Shown in pieces: positions 39,058 through 49,157 of a DNA stretch of 64,000 bases (position 1 is the stretch's first letter; every line of letters begins with the position of its first letter). Source of the DNA: Thermoleophilaceae bacterium (GTDB taxonomy: Bacteria; Actinomycetota; Thermoleophilia; Solirubrobacterales; JACPNS01); contig JAEMSX010000001.1 in assembly GCA_016462645.1 (NCBI GenBank), forward strand, positions 127,999 through 191,998. Direction: 5' to 3'. A program made the translations under genes and the position numbers. A model generated the notes under the pieces. That model searched no databases. It was not told the DNA's origin and was given only the letters and a program-made list of their open reading frames with translations.

Positions 39058-40317
39058 ATGCGCGTCCTCATGGTCACCCCGGAGCAGCCGTCCCAGCGGC
39101 ATCTCAACGGCGGCGCGACCAGGCAGTTCCAACTTGCGCGGCGACTCGTGGAACTCGGCCACGAGGTCACGGTGATCGCCCCCTTCCTGGCTCCGATGAG
39201 CGAGTCGACGAGCGACCTCGAAGCCGCCGGAATGCGCGTCGTCGGGCATGAGCGCTCGCAGTCCAGGCTGCGCGAGATCGCGTCCGCGGTCATCCGTGAA
39301 CCGAGCCTGATCGTCGCCCCGTTCCGGCTCTCGACCAACGAGCACGTCTCGAACGTGTTCTGGACCCAGATCCGCGGATTGGTGCAGACCGAGCTCGACC
39401 AGGGCGGCTACGACCTTGTCGCGATCGAGCACGCGGTGAACTGGATCGGGAACATCGACACCGATCTGCCCGTTGCGCTCACCATGCACGAGGTCGAGAG
39501 CCCGCAGTACTTCGCCAAGGCGGAGCGGATCGGCGGCGTCAAGGGCTTCGCGCGCAAAGTGAACGGTCGCCGCATCCGTGCAAGCGAGCGGCGCTGGGTA
39601 CCCAAGTACGACGCCGTGATCACGATGTCCGAGGAGGAATCGGAGCTGCTGCGCACCGTCGTTCCCGACGCCCCGCCGACGTACGCGGTCGGCAACGGTG
39701 CTCTGCCCAAGGCCTTTCAACTGCCGGACGTCACGCCCGACGGCCAGCGCGTGCTCTTCACGGGCACGATGGCCTACACACCGAACCGCATCAGCGCGGA
39801 TTGGCTCGCGCGTGAGGTCTGGCCGATCGTCCTGAAGTCCAACCCCGATGCGACGCTCGAGATCGTGGGCCGCGGCGTCAGCGCGGAGACGATCGCGCTC
39901 GGCGATCTCGAAGGCGTGAGCGTGATCGCCGACGCGCCCGACATCATTCCCCACCTCTCGGCCGCCGACGTCTGCGCGATCCCGATGCTCGAAGGCGGCG
40001 GCACGCGGCTCAAACTCGCCGACGCGATGGCGGCGGCGCGCGGAATCGTCGCGACGACCAACGGTGCGACCGGGGTCAACCTGACAGACGGTCGCGAGCT
40101 GCTGATCGCCGATTCGGTTGAGGATTTCGCCGACGCGATTCTGGCGCTGCTGCGCGATCGGGAGCGTCGCACCGGGATCGGTCGCGCGGCGCGCAAGCGC
40201 GCCAGCGAGCTGCTCAACTGGGACACTCTGGGCGAGGACCTGGCGCTCGACTACATGGCGATCGCGGCCGTCCACGCCCGGACCAGCGCGGTTGCGGCGG
40301 TGCCGTCCAGCGCTTGA
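39058..40317 (+). CDS. GT4 family glycosyltransferase
   Basis: MRVLMVTPEQPSQRHLNGGATRQFQLARRL...PMLEGGGTRLKLADAMAAARGIVATT. Confidence 0.9.
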   Translation: MRVLMVTPEQPSQRHLNGGATRQFQLARRLVELGHEVTVIAPFLAPMSESTSDLEAAGMRVVGHERSQSRLREIASAVIREPSLIVAPFRLSTNEHVSNVFWTQIRGLVQTELDQGGYDLVAIEHAVNWIGNIDTDLPVALTMHEVESPQYFAKAERIGGVKGFARKVNGRRIRASERRWVPKYDAVITMSEEESELLRTVVPDAPPTYAVGNGALPKAFQLPDVTPDGQRVLFTGTMAYTPNRISADWLAREVWPIVLKSNPDATLEIVGRGVSAETIALGDLEGVSVIADAPDIIPHLSAADVCAIPMLEGGGTRLKLADAMAAARGIVATTNGATGVNLTDGRELLIADSVEDFADAILALLRDRERRTGIGRAARKRASELLNWDTLGEDLALDYMAIAAVHARTSAVAAVPSSA

Positions 40318-40338
40318 TCGCTTGGTACCGTCGCGGCG

Positions 40339-41064
40339 ATGCGATACCAGTCAAACCGCGTTCAGGGCGAGCGCGAGCGCGGGATGGAAGTCAATCTCGA
40401 GCACGACGCCCAACTGCACGAATACGAGGCGATCGCCGACGAAGTCGCTTCGCACAAGCCCGAACTGACGCTCGACTGGGGCTGTGGCTGGGGACAGGTG
40501 AGCGCCTTGCTGATCGAGCGCGGCCTCACGATCAAGTCCTACGACTACGACGGTGACGACGCCCCGGAGGCCGAAGTGCCGCTGGAGAAATACCCCGAGA
40601 TCCCGGTCTACCTCTCGGGCGAGCCGAGCAAGCTCCCGTACGACGATGAGACTTTCGATGTGGTCCTCTCCTGCGGCGTCCTGGAGCACGTCTTCGACCC
40701 CGAGGCATCGCTCGACGAGATCAACCGCATTCTCAAGCCGGGCGGCAGGGCGATGATCTACAAGCTTCCAAACCGCCGCTCGTATCTCGAATGGGTCGCA
40801 CGCAAGCTCGGCTGGTACTACCACGGCAAGGAGGAGCTGGACACGCTCTACACGCTCCCCGAAGCCGAGGCGATCGTCCGCAGGCACGGCTTCGAGGTCG
40901 AGCGCTCGCAGCTCGCGAACATGCTGCCGCTCACGTCAGGCGGTTCTGTCGTCAACCGCATTTCCGGCGTGTTCTGGCGCGTCAACACGCTGCTCGCGAA
41001 GATCCCGGTCCTCAACCTGCTGGCGACCAACGTCGAAGTCATCGCGGTCAAGCCGGCGCGCTAG
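40339..41064 (+). CDS. Class I SAM-dependent methyltransferase
   Basis: LTLDWGCGWGQVSALLIERG...FDVVLSCGVLEHVFDPEASLDEINRILKPGG. Confidence 0.88.
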   Translation: MRYQSNRVQGERERGMEVNLEHDAQLHEYEAIADEVASHKPELTLDWGCGWGQVSALLIERGLTIKSYDYDGDDAPEAEVPLEKYPEIPVYLSGEPSKLPYDDETFDVVLSCGVLEHVFDPEASLDEINRILKPGGRAMIYKLPNRRSYLEWVARKLGWYYHGKEELDTLYTLPEAEAIVRRHGFEVERSQLANMLPLTSGGSVVNRISGVFWRVNTLLAKIPVLNLLATNVEVIAVKPAR

Positions 41065-41106
41065 GTCGTGCCGGGCAACCGGCACCTGACCTAGGATCCA
41101 AGGACT

Positions 41107-41826
41107 ATGGCGCGCAATCTGGCGATCGTTCCGTCCTACAACGAAGAGGCCACCGTTGCCGCGGTGGTCGAGCGCATCCGGGCGGAAGCACCGGACTTCG
41201 ACGTGCTCGTGGTCGACGACGGCTCGACCGACGAAACGACCCTCCGCGCCCGCGAGGCCGGCGCCGACGTCGCGCGCCTGCCGTTCAACCTCGGCATCGG
41301 TGGGACGGTCCAGACCGGCTATCGCTACGCGCTTGCCGGTGGCTACGAATACGCCGTGCAAGTCGACGGCGACGGCCAGCATGATCCTGCGGAAATCAAG
41401 AAGCTCGTCGCCCGGATTCACGCCGATCCGCCCGTCGAGATGGTCTACGGCACGCGCTTCGCGGAGGGCACCGGCTTCCAGTCGACTTCTGCGCGCCGCT
41501 TCGGGATCAGGCTGTTTGCCCTGGTGCTCTCAGCTGTCACCGGCTCGAAGGTCACAGACCCCACCTCGGGATTCCGGCTCTGCGACCGGCGCGCGATCGC
41601 GCTGTTCGCAGACAACTACCCGATCGATTACCCCGAGGTCGAGGCGATCCTGCTGATGCATCGCAATCAGCTGAAGTCTGCCGAGGTCCCCGTCGTGATG
41701 CACGAGCGCGGGGGCGGAAGCTCCTCGATCACGGTGCTGCGCAGCGGCTACTACATGATGAAAGTGCTGCTCGCCGTGTTCGTCGGCCTGTTCCGCAAGC
41801 CGATCGAAGTCGAGGCCGCTGCCTGA
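41107..41826 (+). CDS. Family 2 glycosyltransferase (dolichol-P-mannose synthase-like)
   Basis: LAIVPSYNEEATVAAVVERI...DDGSTDET...QVDGDGQHDPAEI. Confidence 0.9.
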   Translation: MARNLAIVPSYNEEATVAAVVERIRAEAPDFDVLVVDDGSTDETTLRAREAGADVARLPFNLGIGGTVQTGYRYALAGGYEYAVQVDGDGQHDPAEIKKLVARIHADPPVEMVYGTRFAEGTGFQSTSARRFGIRLFALVLSAVTGSKVTDPTSGFRLCDRRAIALFADNYPIDYPEVEAILLMHRNQLKSAEVPVVMHERGGGSSSITVLRSGYYMMKVLLAVFVGLFRKPIEVEAAA

Positions 41827-42278
41827 TGGCCGTGCTGTTCGCAATCCAGGGCCTGAGCTCGCGGCTCCAGCTCGTCTCGATCATCGTCACCGCGGCCCTG
41901 CTGATCTTCGTCTTCGAGCTGATCCGTCGTCGCAAGCTGATGGAGCGCTACTCACTGCTCTGGCTGCTCGCCGCCGTCGTGCTGCTCGTGCTTGCGATCT
42001 TCGATGACCTGCTGGCGAACTTTGCGTCCGCAGTCGGCATCGCGACACCTTCGAACGCGCTGTTCGCGGCGGCGATCGGATTCCTGATCCTGCTCGTGCT
42101 GCACTTCTCGACTTCGATCTCGCGCCTGACCGACGAATCGAAGGTGCTCGCGCAGCGCCTCGCGCTTGCCGAGGAACGGTTGCACCGGCTCGACGGCTCG
42201 CCCGACGAAGACGCCGTCGAAGCCGAGCGCCGAGAGCTCGCGGCCGAACCGCCGCTGAGCGAACATCACCCGTCATGA
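41826..42278 (+). CDS. DUF2304-like small membrane protein
   Basis: 150 aa, ~3 TM, translationally coupled to a GT2, characteristic IFVFELIRRRKLMERYSLLWL. Confidence 0.75.
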   Translation: MAVLFAIQGLSSRLQLVSIIVTAALLIFVFELIRRRKLMERYSLLWLLAAVVLLVLAIFDDLLANFASAVGIATPSNALFAAAIGFLILLVLHFSTSISRLTDESKVLAQRLALAEERLHRLDGSPDEDAVEAERRELAAEPPLSEHHPS

Positions 42279-43042
42279 ACCTGCCGCGGCGGCGCGAGAT
42301 CGTCGGCACGCAGGTGTCGATCACCGACTACGCCGAAGTCCTTGACAGCTTCGATGCGGCGATCGCCGGCGACGAGCGAATCTTCGTTTGCTGCGCCCCC
42401 GCCAGCACGTTGATGTTCGCGCGGCGCGACGAACGGCTGCAGCAGGCGCTGGCTGCCGCGCAGATCGTGACGCCCGACGGAATGGGCGTGGTCTACGCAG
42501 CGCGACTGCTCGGCGAGTCGATCGGCGATCGTGTCTATGGACCGGACCTGATGCTCGCTCAACTCGAACGCGCCGCCGCGGCGGGCACGCCGACCTTCCT
42601 CGTCGGCGGCCACGACCAAGCTGCGCTCGATCTGTTGCAGGAGACGCTGATCGATCGGTTCCCGGGGCTCAGCATCGTGGGCGGCGTCTCCCCGCCGCAT
42701 CGCGAGCCGACACCCGATGAGCGGACCGCGACGATCGACGCGATCAACGCATCGGGAGCGCAGATCGTCTGGGTCGGCCTGGGCAGCCCGAAACAGGAGC
42801 TCTGGATGATGGATCACCGCGACGCGCTGGCGGCGCCGGTGCTCTGCGGAGTCGGGGCGGCGTTCGACTTCCTGATCGGCCGCGTCGAGCAGGCGCCGCG
42901 CTGGATGCAGTCGCGCGGGCTCGAGTGGCTCTACCGCGTGTTCAAAGAGCCGCGGCGCCTCGGGCATCGCTATCTGATCACGCTGCCGGCGTTCGCGGCC
43001 GGCGTCGTCAGCCAGCGTCTGCGCGGCGCTTCGGCTGAGTAG
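42275..43042 (+). CDS. WecG/TagA/CpsF family glycosyltransferase
   Basis: VTPDGMGVVYAARLLG...RVYGPDLM...FLVGG...VWVGLGSPKQELWM. Confidence 0.9.
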   Translation: MNLPRRREIVGTQVSITDYAEVLDSFDAAIAGDERIFVCCAPASTLMFARRDERLQQALAAAQIVTPDGMGVVYAARLLGESIGDRVYGPDLMLAQLERAAAAGTPTFLVGGHDQAALDLLQETLIDRFPGLSIVGGVSPPHREPTPDERTATIDAINASGAQIVWVGLGSPKQELWMMDHRDALAAPVLCGVGAAFDFLIGRVEQAPRWMQSRGLEWLYRVFKEPRRLGHRYLITLPAFAAGVVSQRLRGASAE

Positions 43043-43053
43043 TCTGCTGCGCA

Positions 43054-44199
43054 ATGGAAGCCGAAGTTTCCGCAGCCCGTCGCGTCGTGCTCGTAGACCT
43101 GATGTCGAGTGTCGAGGCCGGTGGCCACACCGAGGAGCAGCTGGTCACTCTCACCGAAGTCTTCAAGGATTCCGATCTGACGGTGATCGCCCCGTACCTC
43201 CAGGGCCGGCCTGAGGAACCGCGCGAGCGCCTCGGCGGCATCGTGACGAGCTTTCGTGCGTTTCGTCGCGCGCTCAAGAAGCCTGCGGGCAGCCGCTCAG
43301 TGCTTGTCGCGCCATCGCCGAACGCGATCGATTTCGTCACCTGCTGGTGCGCCGCCGCAACGCTGCGCCCGCGCGAGCGTTCGGCCTGCCTGATGGTGCT
43401 CCGCCGCGATCCGATCACGATCGCCCGCAACAGGCACCCGCTGCTCGGCAAGGCCTTCGCCCGGTTGGTGGCGCACATGATGCGCCGGCACATGATTTAT
43501 CTGGCGGCCGATTCGCAGATCGTCCTTGACACGTGGCTCGAACTTGTGCCCGGCAGCAGCGGCTCGGTCGTTGGGGTCACGGTGCTGCCCGACCCGCCCG
43601 AGGGCTCCACGCAGCTGACGCTCGTTGAACCGGCGGGGCCGCTCGTCGCGCTCACCGGCGACATGCGCGACGACAAAGGCGCCATGCACTATCCCTCGAT
43701 CGCCGAAGCCGTGCTCGCGGAGTTTCCCGACGGGGCGATCGCGATTCAGACTTCGGACTCCGACGCCGCGGCCGCAACCGCGACCGCGGTGCTTGAGCAA
43801 CGCTTCGCGAGCGAGGCACGCGTGCAGCTGATCTCCGACTACCTCAGCACCGACGAGTACGCACAGCTGATGCACGCCACCGACATCTTCGTGCTCCCCT
43901 ACGACCCGGTCGCCTACGGCGGCGGCTCGAGCGGAATCGTCACCGACGCGCTGGCATCGGGCGGCCTCGTCGTCAGCACGCCGCTGCCCTGGGCGCGTTC
44001 GGAGTTCGCGGACGAGCCGAGCGTCGTGTGGATCGACGATCCCTCCGACATGCAGCAGCTGCGAGCCGCGCTGCGCGAAGCCCAGAATCGTTCCGCGAGC
44101 AGCAGTCACTCGCGCCAGAAATCGCTTGAGCGCTTTGCCGCCAGCTGGCAGGATGCCGCGAGCGCGGCCGAAAAGGACGCCGAGCTCAGATCTCGTTAG
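43054..44199 (+). CDS. GT-B-like glycosyltransferase, paralogue of 29695-30807
   Basis: TGDMRDDKGAMHYPSIAEAVL...IFVLPYDPVAYGGGSSGIVTDALASGGLVVSTPL. Confidence 0.7.
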   Translation: MEAEVSAARRVVLVDLMSSVEAGGHTEEQLVTLTEVFKDSDLTVIAPYLQGRPEEPRERLGGIVTSFRAFRRALKKPAGSRSVLVAPSPNAIDFVTCWCAAATLRPRERSACLMVLRRDPITIARNRHPLLGKAFARLVAHMMRRHMIYLAADSQIVLDTWLELVPGSSGSVVGVTVLPDPPEGSTQLTLVEPAGPLVALTGDMRDDKGAMHYPSIAEAVLAEFPDGAIAIQTSDSDAAAATATAVLEQRFASEARVQLISDYLSTDEYAQLMHATDIFVLPYDPVAYGGGSSGIVTDALASGGLVVSTPLPWARSEFADEPSVVWIDDPSDMQQLRAALREAQNRSASSSHSRQKSLERFAASWQDAASAAEKDAELRSR

Positions 44200-44212
44200 G
44201 CTTGCGCTTCGC

Positions 44213-45289
44213 GTGACTGAAAAGCTAAAAGGACTGATTCTCTCCGGCGGCAAAGGCACCCGCCTGCAGCCGATCACGCACACCTCGGCCAAGCAACTCG
44301 TGCCGGTCGCCAACAAGCCGGTGCTGTTCTACGGCATCGAAGCGATGGTCGCCGCCGGGATCGAGGAGATCGGGATCATCATCGCCCCCGAAACCGGCGA
44401 CGAGATCCGCGAGGTGACCGGCGACGGCTCGCAGTTCGGCGCGAAGATCACCTACCTGCCGCAGGCTGAGCCGCTGGGTCTTGCGCACGCCGTGCTGACC
44501 GCCGAACCGTTCATCGGCGACGCGCCGTTCGTGATGTACCTCGGCGACAACCTGCTGCGCGACGGCATCGTCTCGCTTGCCGAGCAGTTCCAGTCCTCAA
44601 ACCCCGACGCGCTGATCCTCCTGACCAAGGTTCCCGACCCCGAGCACTACGGCGTCGCCGAACTCCACGACGGCAAGGTCGTCGCGCTCGCGGAGAAGCC
44701 GCCCGAGCCGAAGACCGACCTCGCGCTCGTCGGCGTCTACATGTTCACGCAGGCGATCTTCGACGCCGCCAAGGCGATCAAGCCGTCCGCCCGCGGCGAG
44801 CTTGAGATCACCGACGCGATTCAGTACCTGGTGGACCAGGGCAAGAACGTCGAGCCGCATCTCGTTGACGGCTGGTGGAAGGACACCGGCCGCCTCGACG
44901 ACATGCTCCAGGCCAACCGCCTGGTCCTCGAGGACCTCCAGCCGGTCCAGGACGGTGAACTGATCGACACCCAGATTGAAGGCCGGGTCGTGATCGAGGC
45001 CGGCGCGAAGCTCGAGCGCTGCGTCGTGCGCGGCCCCGCCGTGATCGGCGCCGGCGCACGACTGACCGACGCATACATCGGGCCCTACACCTCGATCGAC
45101 AAGGGCGTTGTGATTGAGCGCTCTGAGGTCGAGTACTCGATCATCCTCGAAGGCTCGAAGATCGCCGACCTCGGCGCCCGCCTCGAGGCCAGCCTGATCG
45201 GCAAGCATTCGCAGGTCGTCCGCACGGACGGCATGCCGCGCACATTTCGCATGCTCGTCGGCGACAAGTGCGAGATCTCGCTCGTATGA
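44213..45289 (+). CDS. rmlA: Glucose-1-phosphate thymidylyltransferase (long form with beta-helix C-terminus)
   Basis: KGLILSGGKGTRLQPITHTSAKQLVPVANKPVLFYGIE...GWWKDTG. Confidence 0.9.
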   Translation: MTEKLKGLILSGGKGTRLQPITHTSAKQLVPVANKPVLFYGIEAMVAAGIEEIGIIIAPETGDEIREVTGDGSQFGAKITYLPQAEPLGLAHAVLTAEPFIGDAPFVMYLGDNLLRDGIVSLAEQFQSSNPDALILLTKVPDPEHYGVAELHDGKVVALAEKPPEPKTDLALVGVYMFTQAIFDAAKAIKPSARGELEITDAIQYLVDQGKNVEPHLVDGWWKDTGRLDDMLQANRLVLEDLQPVQDGELIDTQIEGRVVIEAGAKLERCVVRGPAVIGAGARLTDAYIGPYTSIDKGVVIERSEVEYSIILEGSKIADLGARLEASLIGKHSQVVRTDGMPRTFRMLVGDKCEISLV

Positions 45290-46188
45290 AGATCGCGATC
45301 ACAGGTGCTGGCGGGATGCTCGGCCAGGACATGGTCGCCGCGGCCGATGAGGTGCATCACGAAGTCGCCGCCTACACGCGCGCCGATCTCGATGTCACCG
45401 ATGAGCGCGCGGTCTTTGCCGCCTTCGAGCGCGATCTGCCCGCGTTGGTGATCAACTGCGCCGCGTACACCGATGTCGACGGCGCCGAGACCGACGAGCT
45501 GAACGCCTTCATGATCAACGAGGACGGCGCGCGCAACGTCGCGGCAGCCGCCGCCTCGATCGGCGCGCGCGTGATCCAGATCAGCACCGACTACGTCTTC
45601 GACGGCACCAAGCGCGAGCCGTACGTGGAGAGCGACCCGACCGGCCCGATCGGCGTCTACGGCCGCAGCAAGCTCGCCGGTGAGATCGCTGTGGCAGAGG
45701 CCAACCCGCGCCACCTGATCGTGCGCACGTCCTGGCTCTACGGCCTGGGCGGGAAGAACTTCGTCGAGACGATGCTGTCGCTGGCGGCGGAGCGCAGCGA
45801 GCTTCTGGTCGTCAACGACCAGATCGGTTGCCCGACCTACACGCGTCAGCTCGCCGACGCCGTGATCGAGTTCGCCGACTATCAGCGTCTCGGGATCATG
45901 CACCTCTGCGGCGGCGAAGCCTGCTCCTGGTACGACTTCGCGCGCGAGATCTTCCGTCAGAGCCAGGTCGAGGTGATGGTGCTCTCGGGCACCACGGAAA
46001 TGCTGGCGCGCCCCGCGCCGCGTCCGGTCTACTCGGCGATGGTCAGCGAGCGCGAGGACGCCCCCTCCCTCCCACGCTGGGACCACGGCCTGCACGCCTA
46101 CCTGGTTGCGCGCGCGGCGCTGCACACTCAGGAGACCGAAGCCCTCGACCCGAATCAGGAACTGGAACCCAAGGAGACCGGTCAATGA
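45286..46188 (+). CDS. rmlD: dTDP-4-dehydrorhamnose reductase
   Basis: MKIAITGAGGMLGQDMV...NCAAYTDVDGAE...ISTDYVFDG...YGRSKLAGE. Confidence 0.92.
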   Translation: MKIAITGAGGMLGQDMVAAADEVHHEVAAYTRADLDVTDERAVFAAFERDLPALVINCAAYTDVDGAETDELNAFMINEDGARNVAAAAASIGARVIQISTDYVFDGTKREPYVESDPTGPIGVYGRSKLAGEIAVAEANPRHLIVRTSWLYGLGGKNFVETMLSLAAERSELLVVNDQIGCPTYTRQLADAVIEFADYQRLGIMHLCGGEACSWYDFAREIFRQSQVEVMVLSGTTEMLARPAPRPVYSAMVSEREDAPSLPRWDHGLHAYLVARAALHTQETEALDPNQELEPKETGQ

Positions 46189-47189
46189 AGCTTCTCGTCA
46201 CCGGCGGTGCCGGATTCATCGGCAGCAACTTCGTCCGTCACGTCCTGCGCGAGCACCCGGAAGATCAGGTCGTCGTGCTCGACAAACTGACCTACGCGGG
46301 CCGCATGGAAAACCTCGCCGACCACGAGGACAATCCCAACTTCAGCTTCATCCAAGGCGCCATCGAGGACCGCGAGGTCGTCGCCCAGGCAGTCGAAGGC
46401 GTCGACGCGATCATCAACTTCGCCGCCGAGAGCCACGTCGACCGCTCGATCGAAGAACCCGATGCGTTCATCACCACCGACGTCTTCGGCACGCAGGTGC
46501 TGCTTGAGGCTGCGCGCGAGCAGGAGATCGGCCGCTACCTGCAGATCTCAACCGATGAGGTGTATGGCTCGATCGACGAGGGAACGTTCACGGAGGAGTC
46601 CCCGATCGACCCCTCCTCTCCGTACTCGGCGAGCAAGGCCGGCGGCGACATGCTCGTCCAGGCCTACCACCGCACGTACGGTCTGCCGGCGCTGATCACC
46701 CGCGCCAGCAACAACTACGGCCCGTACCACTACCCCGAGAAGCTGATCCCGCTCTGCGTGCTCAACGCGTTCGCCGGAATCAAGCTGCCGGTGTACGGCG
46801 ACGGCATGCAGGTGCGCAACTGGCTGTATGTGGAGGACCACTGCACCGGCATCTACACGGCGCTGACGAAGGGCAACGTGGGCGAGGTCTACAACATCGG
46901 CGGACCGGACGAGTGCCCGAACATCGAGGTCGTCAAGCGCATCGTCGAACTCACGGGCAACGACGAGTCGCTGATCGAATACGTCAAGGATCGCCCCGGA
47001 CACGACGTGCGTTACTCGCTCTCGTCGGCGAAGATCCGCGCGCTCGGCTGGGAACCGAAGACGCACTTCGCCGAGGGGCTCGAAGAGACGGTGCAGTGGT
47101 ACCGCGACAACGAGTGGTGGTGGGGACCGATTCGCTCGGGCGAGTATCTCGAGTTCTACAAGCGCCAGTACGGCCAAGCGCTTCAATAA
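46185..47189 (+). CDS. rmlB: dTDP-glucose 4,6-dehydratase
   Basis: MKLLVTGGAGFIGSNFVRHVLREHPEDQVVVLDKLTYAGRMENL...ESHVDRSI...STDEVYGS. Confidence 0.95.
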   Translation: MKLLVTGGAGFIGSNFVRHVLREHPEDQVVVLDKLTYAGRMENLADHEDNPNFSFIQGAIEDREVVAQAVEGVDAIINFAAESHVDRSIEEPDAFITTDVFGTQVLLEAAREQEIGRYLQISTDEVYGSIDEGTFTEESPIDPSSPYSASKAGGDMLVQAYHRTYGLPALITRASNNYGPYHYPEKLIPLCVLNAFAGIKLPVYGDGMQVRNWLYVEDHCTGIYTALTKGNVGEVYNIGGPDECPNIEVVKRIVELTGNDESLIEYVKDRPGHDVRYSLSSAKIRALGWEPKTHFAEGLEETVQWYRDNEWWWGPIRSGEYLEFYKRQYGQALQ

Positions 47190-47279
47190 GCACTGCGCTG
47201 ACGCAGAAATTGCACTGCATATGCCGCGCCGATCGGTTGCGTAGGCTGTGTGACCTATGAGTGACGGAGCACACAGAAG

Positions 47280-47957
47280 GTGAGCGAGACCAGCGATCTT
47301 CTCGGCAGTCTCCCACTCTTCGAGACGCTGAACAAGCGCGAGCTCGATGAGCTGGTTGCGGTTGCCGTCCCCCGCTCTTTTGTGCGCGGCGAAGTGATCT
47401 TCCGGGAGGGTTCCCAGGGCGACGTCATGTACGTGATCCGCAAGGGCCGCGTGCTGATCAAGCGCGAACACTCGGGCGGCCGCACGATCGCCCTCACCGA
47501 GATGGGTCCGGGCGATCTCTTCGGCGAACTCGCGATCTTCGACAAGGAGGCGCGCTCGGCGACTGCCGAGTGCATCGAGCTCACGAACGTCGTTGCGCTC
47601 ACCTCCGGCGACGTCACGCGCGTGCTCACGCGCAACCCCGAGATCGCGGTGAAGCTCCTGCAGCAGCTCAGCAAGCGCCTCCGCGCGGCAAACTCGCGCA
47701 TCGGTGACCAGTACTTCCAGTCCACCGAGGGTCGGATCGTCAACGTCGTGCTCGGGCTGGCCGAGCAGCAGAACGGAAGTGTCATGGCTGGCAGCTTCGT
47801 GCGCGCCAACCAGTCCGAGATCGCCCAGCTTGCCAGCACGTCGCGCGAGACGGTCAGCCGCTTCCTCGCCAACTGCCAGCGCGCAGATTTGCTCACCACG
47901 TACCGTGGTAGATTGCAGCTCCGCGACCCCGAAGGCATGCGCCGGATGGTCGTGTGA
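47280..47957 (+). CDS. Crp/Fnr family transcriptional regulator
   Basis: cNMP-binding fold (GDLFGELAIFDKEARSATAE) and HTH (QSEIAQLASTSRETVSRFLANCQ). Confidence 0.9.
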   Translation: MSETSDLLGSLPLFETLNKRELDELVAVAVPRSFVRGEVIFREGSQGDVMYVIRKGRVLIKREHSGGRTIALTEMGPGDLFGELAIFDKEARSATAECIELTNVVALTSGDVTRVLTRNPEIAVKLLQQLSKRLRAANSRIGDQYFQSTEGRIVNVVLGLAEQQNGSVMAGSFVRANQSEIAQLASTSRETVSRFLANCQRADLLTTYRGRLQLRDPEGMRRMVV

Positions 47958-47967
47958 GGACACCAAC

Positions 47968-48366
47968 TTGTACGTACTGAACTTCTACTCCCCGCTCTTC
48001 GCCGACCAGTTGCGCCACGGGCGCAAGCAGGCGACGATCCGCTTGGGCGACAAGTCGCACAAGTACAAGAAGGGCCACGTCGTCCTCGTCACGCTCGGCA
48101 TGGAGAACAATCCGCGCGAGAAGATCTTCGAGGCAGTGATCGACTCCGTCACGGTGAAGAAGGTCTACGACCTCACCCCGCGTGAGATCGAGATGGACAA
48201 CCCGGAATTCCGCTTGCTCGAAGACGAGCTGCGATTCCTGGAGCAGATCTACAACCGTGACATCTCCACCGAGGACCTGGTCACGGTCGTGCGCTTCTCA
48301 GCGATCATCGAGAAGCCGCAGGGCATCGCCGAGTCTTACGGCACCTCGCCCGGCCAGCTCAACTAG
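47968..48366 (+). CDS. Small protein, possibly ASCH-like
   Basis: LYVLNFYSPLFADQLRHGRKQATIRLGDKSHKYKKGHVVLVTLG; TTG start. Confidence 0.5.
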   Translation: MYVLNFYSPLFADQLRHGRKQATIRLGDKSHKYKKGHVVLVTLGMENNPREKIFEAVIDSVTVKKVYDLTPREIEMDNPEFRLLEDELRFLEQIYNRDISTEDLVTVVRFSAIIEKPQGIAESYGTSPGQLN

Positions 48367-48375
48367 GGAGCCGCC

Positions 48376-49008
48376 GTGAACCTCCACATCCTGCCGCTGG
48401 CGATCCTGATGGTCGCGGGCACGCAGCTTGTGCTCGCAACTCTGCTCGTGACCGGGAAGCGGCCGGTGCTGGCTTCGCTCGCGTACATCGCCGGGTTTGG
48501 CGCGGCAGTCGCAGTGATCATCATCGGCTCTTACGTCGGAGCAAAGTTGCTGCACGCGGGTCTTGCACCGCACACGACCGACGCCGGCCGCAACAAGTCT
48601 GAAAAGCTGGTCGAGACGTTTTTCGTCGTCGTGCTGGTGCTGCTCTCCGTGCGGGCGTACCTGAATCGCGCAAACTCGAAACCATCCAAACTTCTCGAGA
48701 AAGTCCAGGAGGCCGGGCCGCGCGAAGCATTCAAATACGGCGTCCTCGTGATCGCCGTGGCACCAACCGACATCATCGTTGGCGCGACCGTAGGCCTCGA
48801 TCTCGTGCGAAACAAGGACGCGTTGACCGACGCCCTGCCGTTCTACGGCCTCTGCCTCTTGCTGCTTGCGATCCCGCTCTTGCTCTTTTTCATGCTGGGC
48901 AAGCGAGGACCCTCGGCCATGGCAAAGGTTCGAGAGTTCACCGAGAACCAGTCCTGGGCAGTCACGATCATCGTCTGCGTCGTCTACCTCGCTCTGATTC
49001 TCGCCTGA
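48376..49008 (+). CDS. Multi-pass membrane protein (GAP/LysE-like)
   Basis: 210 aa, ~6 hydrophobic segments. Confidence 0.55.
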   Translation: MNLHILPLAILMVAGTQLVLATLLVTGKRPVLASLAYIAGFGAAVAVIIIGSYVGAKLLHAGLAPHTTDAGRNKSEKLVETFFVVVLVLLSVRAYLNRANSKPSKLLEKVQEAGPREAFKYGVLVIAVAPTDIIVGATVGLDLVRNKDALTDALPFYGLCLLLLAIPLLLFFMLGKRGPSAMAKVREFTENQSWAVTIIVCVVYLALILA

Positions 49009-49048
49009 GCCGCGGGCGGCCAACGCTCGCTATCATTCGCCTCAGTCT

Positions 49049-49075
49049 TTGGCACTCCGACCATCCGAGTGCCAA
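49049..49075 (+). promoter_or_regulatory. CIRCE element (HrcA operator) of groESL
   Basis: TTGGCACTC-cgaccatcc-GAGTGCCAA, 9-bp perfect inverted repeat with N9. Confidence 0.9.
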
Positions 49076-49157
49076 AATCCCGTGTAAAACCCCTTGAACA
49101 AGCCGTTTCTGCCAGATTTTTCAATCGAAGTGGCAAAAGCGCAAAGGAAAGACAGAT

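Noticed and set aside
12620-47189. Mobile genomic island with transposase/integrase
   Set aside because: No transposase, integrase or tRNA boundary seen; island status cannot be judged without composition or comparative data.
47704-47967. Upstream part of the 220-aa ORF 47704-48366
   Set aside because: Overlaps the Crp/Fnr gene in another frame; protein-like sequence begins at TTG 47968.
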